Assembly (NCBI GenBank): GCA_902795555.1
Contig: CADBLV010000002.1
Coordinates: 1 to 5,921 of the forward strand
DNA: 5,921 nt
From: an uncultured Eubacteriales bacterium
GTDB taxonomy: Bacteria > Bacillota_A > Clostridia > Christensenellales > Aristaeellaceae
Direction of reading: 5' to 3'
Shown here: positions 5,124-5,921 of the stretch, one piece after another
Layout of the letters: every line of letters starts with the position of its first letter
Numbering within the stretch: position 1 is the stretch's first letter
The notes under the pieces: model-generated
What the model was told of the DNA's origin: nothing
Database searches by the model: none
Seen by the model: only the letters and a program-made list of their open reading frames with translations
Translations under genes and position numbers: made by a program

Positions 5124-5921
5124 ATGCTTTCCTATGTGATCGTCGGGTCCGGGTACCGGGCTGAATACTATGGCAGGATTGCCGCCACATATCCCAATTT
5201 GTTCTGCGCGCTGTACCTTTGCAGGTCGGAGGAAAAGGCGCGGCTGATGACGCAGCGCACCGGGGCTGCCGCCACCACATCCGTGGCGGATTGCCTCGCT
5301 TTCCGGCCCGACTTCATCGTGGACGCCGTGGATCGAGGACACGTAGCGGACACAGCGGAAGAATGGATCGCGCGCGGATTTCCCGTCATGACGGAAACGC
5401 CTGTGGGGGATACTTTGGAAAAGCTGAACCGTCTCTGGGCGCTGGGCCAAACCGGGGCAAAGATCGTCTGCTGCGAACAGTACCACCGATATCCCATCCT
5501 GGCCGTCGGGCTGGACGCTGTTGAGAAAGGCCTGATCGGAACGCCTTCCTCTATGTATATATCCCTGCTCCACGATTACCACGCAGCCAGTCTCATCCGG
5601 AAAGCACTGCAAATCCGGCCCGGCGAACCATATACTCTGCACGGCGTTCGCCTGGCCAATGAAGCGACGGAGACTGATTCCCGGTACGGAGCAATTACAG
5701 ATGGGCGTATCACGACCGTCCATCGGGATTTGATGCACATTTCCTTTGCTTCCGGGAAAGAAGCAATTTATGATTTCTGCCCCATCCAGTATCGTTCCTA
5801 CATCCGATCCCGGCATCTTACGGTGCGTGGAACAAAAGGCGAATGGACCGACACCCGGCTTCTTTATCTGGATGAAGAAAACCAGCCCCGGTGGCGAGCC
5901 TTGCTGCCGATCATTCCAAAG
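5124..5921 (+). CDS. Gfo/Idh/MocA-family oxidoreductase (3' end beyond the window)
   Basis: The first 266 codons are present with no stop, so the gene continues past the window; family members are usually 330-400 residues. It should be a cytoplasmic NAD(P)-dependent dehydrogenase of a sugar, polyol or similar. The N-terminal Rossmann motif is YVIVGSGYRAEYYGRIA (4-20), with G8-x-G10-x-x-A13. The family's E-K-P motif appears as E91-T92-P93, with threonine in place of the usual lysine. The C-terminal substrate domain begins near 120; LLHDYHAASLIRK (148-160) holds H150, D151 and H153, candidates for the catalytic histidine region. The ATG at 5124 follows AAGGAG (5111-5116) at seven bases, and only 12 bases separate it from the exporter stop, so it is co-transcribed and probably coupled. 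With the upstream isomerase it suggests a shared sugar-like substrate. Confidence 0.92.
   Translation, partial: MLSYVIVGSGYRAEYYGRIAATYPNLFCALYLCRSEEKARLMTQRTGAAATTSVADCLAFRPDFIVDAVDRGHVADTAEEWIARGFPVMTETPVGDTLEKLNRLWALGQTGAKIVCCEQYHRYPILAVGLDAVEKGLIGTPSSMYISLLHDYHAASLIRKALQIRPGEPYTLHGVRLANEATETDSRYGAITDGRITTVHRDLMHISFASGKEAIYDFCPIQYRSYIRSRHLTVRGTKGEWTDTRLLYLDEENQPRWRALLPIIPK

Noticed and set aside
4842..5816. 324-codon minus-strand open frame across the exporter end and the oxidoreductase
   Set aside because: It crosses two convincing plus-strand genes and their boundary, and its composition is that of an antisense frame.

Overview
The window looks like chromosomal DNA of a Gram-positive anaerobe of the Clostridia type. 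This is inferred from strong GGAGG-type ribosome binding sites before nearly every gene, sigma-A-like promoters and protein sequences of Firmicutes style. No rRNA, tRNA, CRISPR array, insertion sequence or phage gene is visible, and species cannot be named from the sequence alone.

Left part (1-680, minus strand). A complete GNAT N-acetyltransferase (195-680) is followed on the same strand by what looks like the frame-disrupted tail of a HAD-type hydrolase (about 52-199). The first eight codons of a probable NUDIX hydrolase (1-25) then run off the window edge. A compact intergenic region (681-826) holds two back-to-back sigma-A-like promoters, one for the GNAT gene and one for the rightward genes.

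Centre-left (827-1655, plus strand). A 47-codon small ORF with its own good ribosome binding site ends one base before the start of a YfcE/MJ0936-type metallophosphoesterase. That enzyme carries an unusual C-terminal helix-turn-helix-like extension. The two genes are arranged for translational coupling.

Centre (1656-2461). A convergent gap is followed by a second GNAT acetyltransferase on the minus strand (1827-2267), with a near-perfect promoter at 2344-2371. A divergent regulatory region then leads into the rightward operon. It contains a hairpin with a T-run on the minus strand and a promoter with a 19-bp spacer carrying half of a MerR-family operator.

Right part (2462-5921, plus strand). 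Three closely spaced genes form a likely operon: a xylose-isomerase-like TIM-barrel sugar isomerase/epimerase, a complete half-size ABC exporter with fused membrane and ATPase domains, and a Gfo/Idh/MocA-family oxidoreductase cut by the window end. An isomerase plus an NAD(P)-dependent oxidoreductase suggests modification or breakdown of a sugar, polyol or glycoside. The transporter between them is of the exporter type rather than a sugar-importer type. Substrates cannot be read from the sequence. Nothing here proves a wholly new system; the best leads are the small ORF/phosphoesterase pair, the HTH-tailed phosphoesterase and the possibly MerR-controlled isomerase-exporter-oxidoreductase operon.
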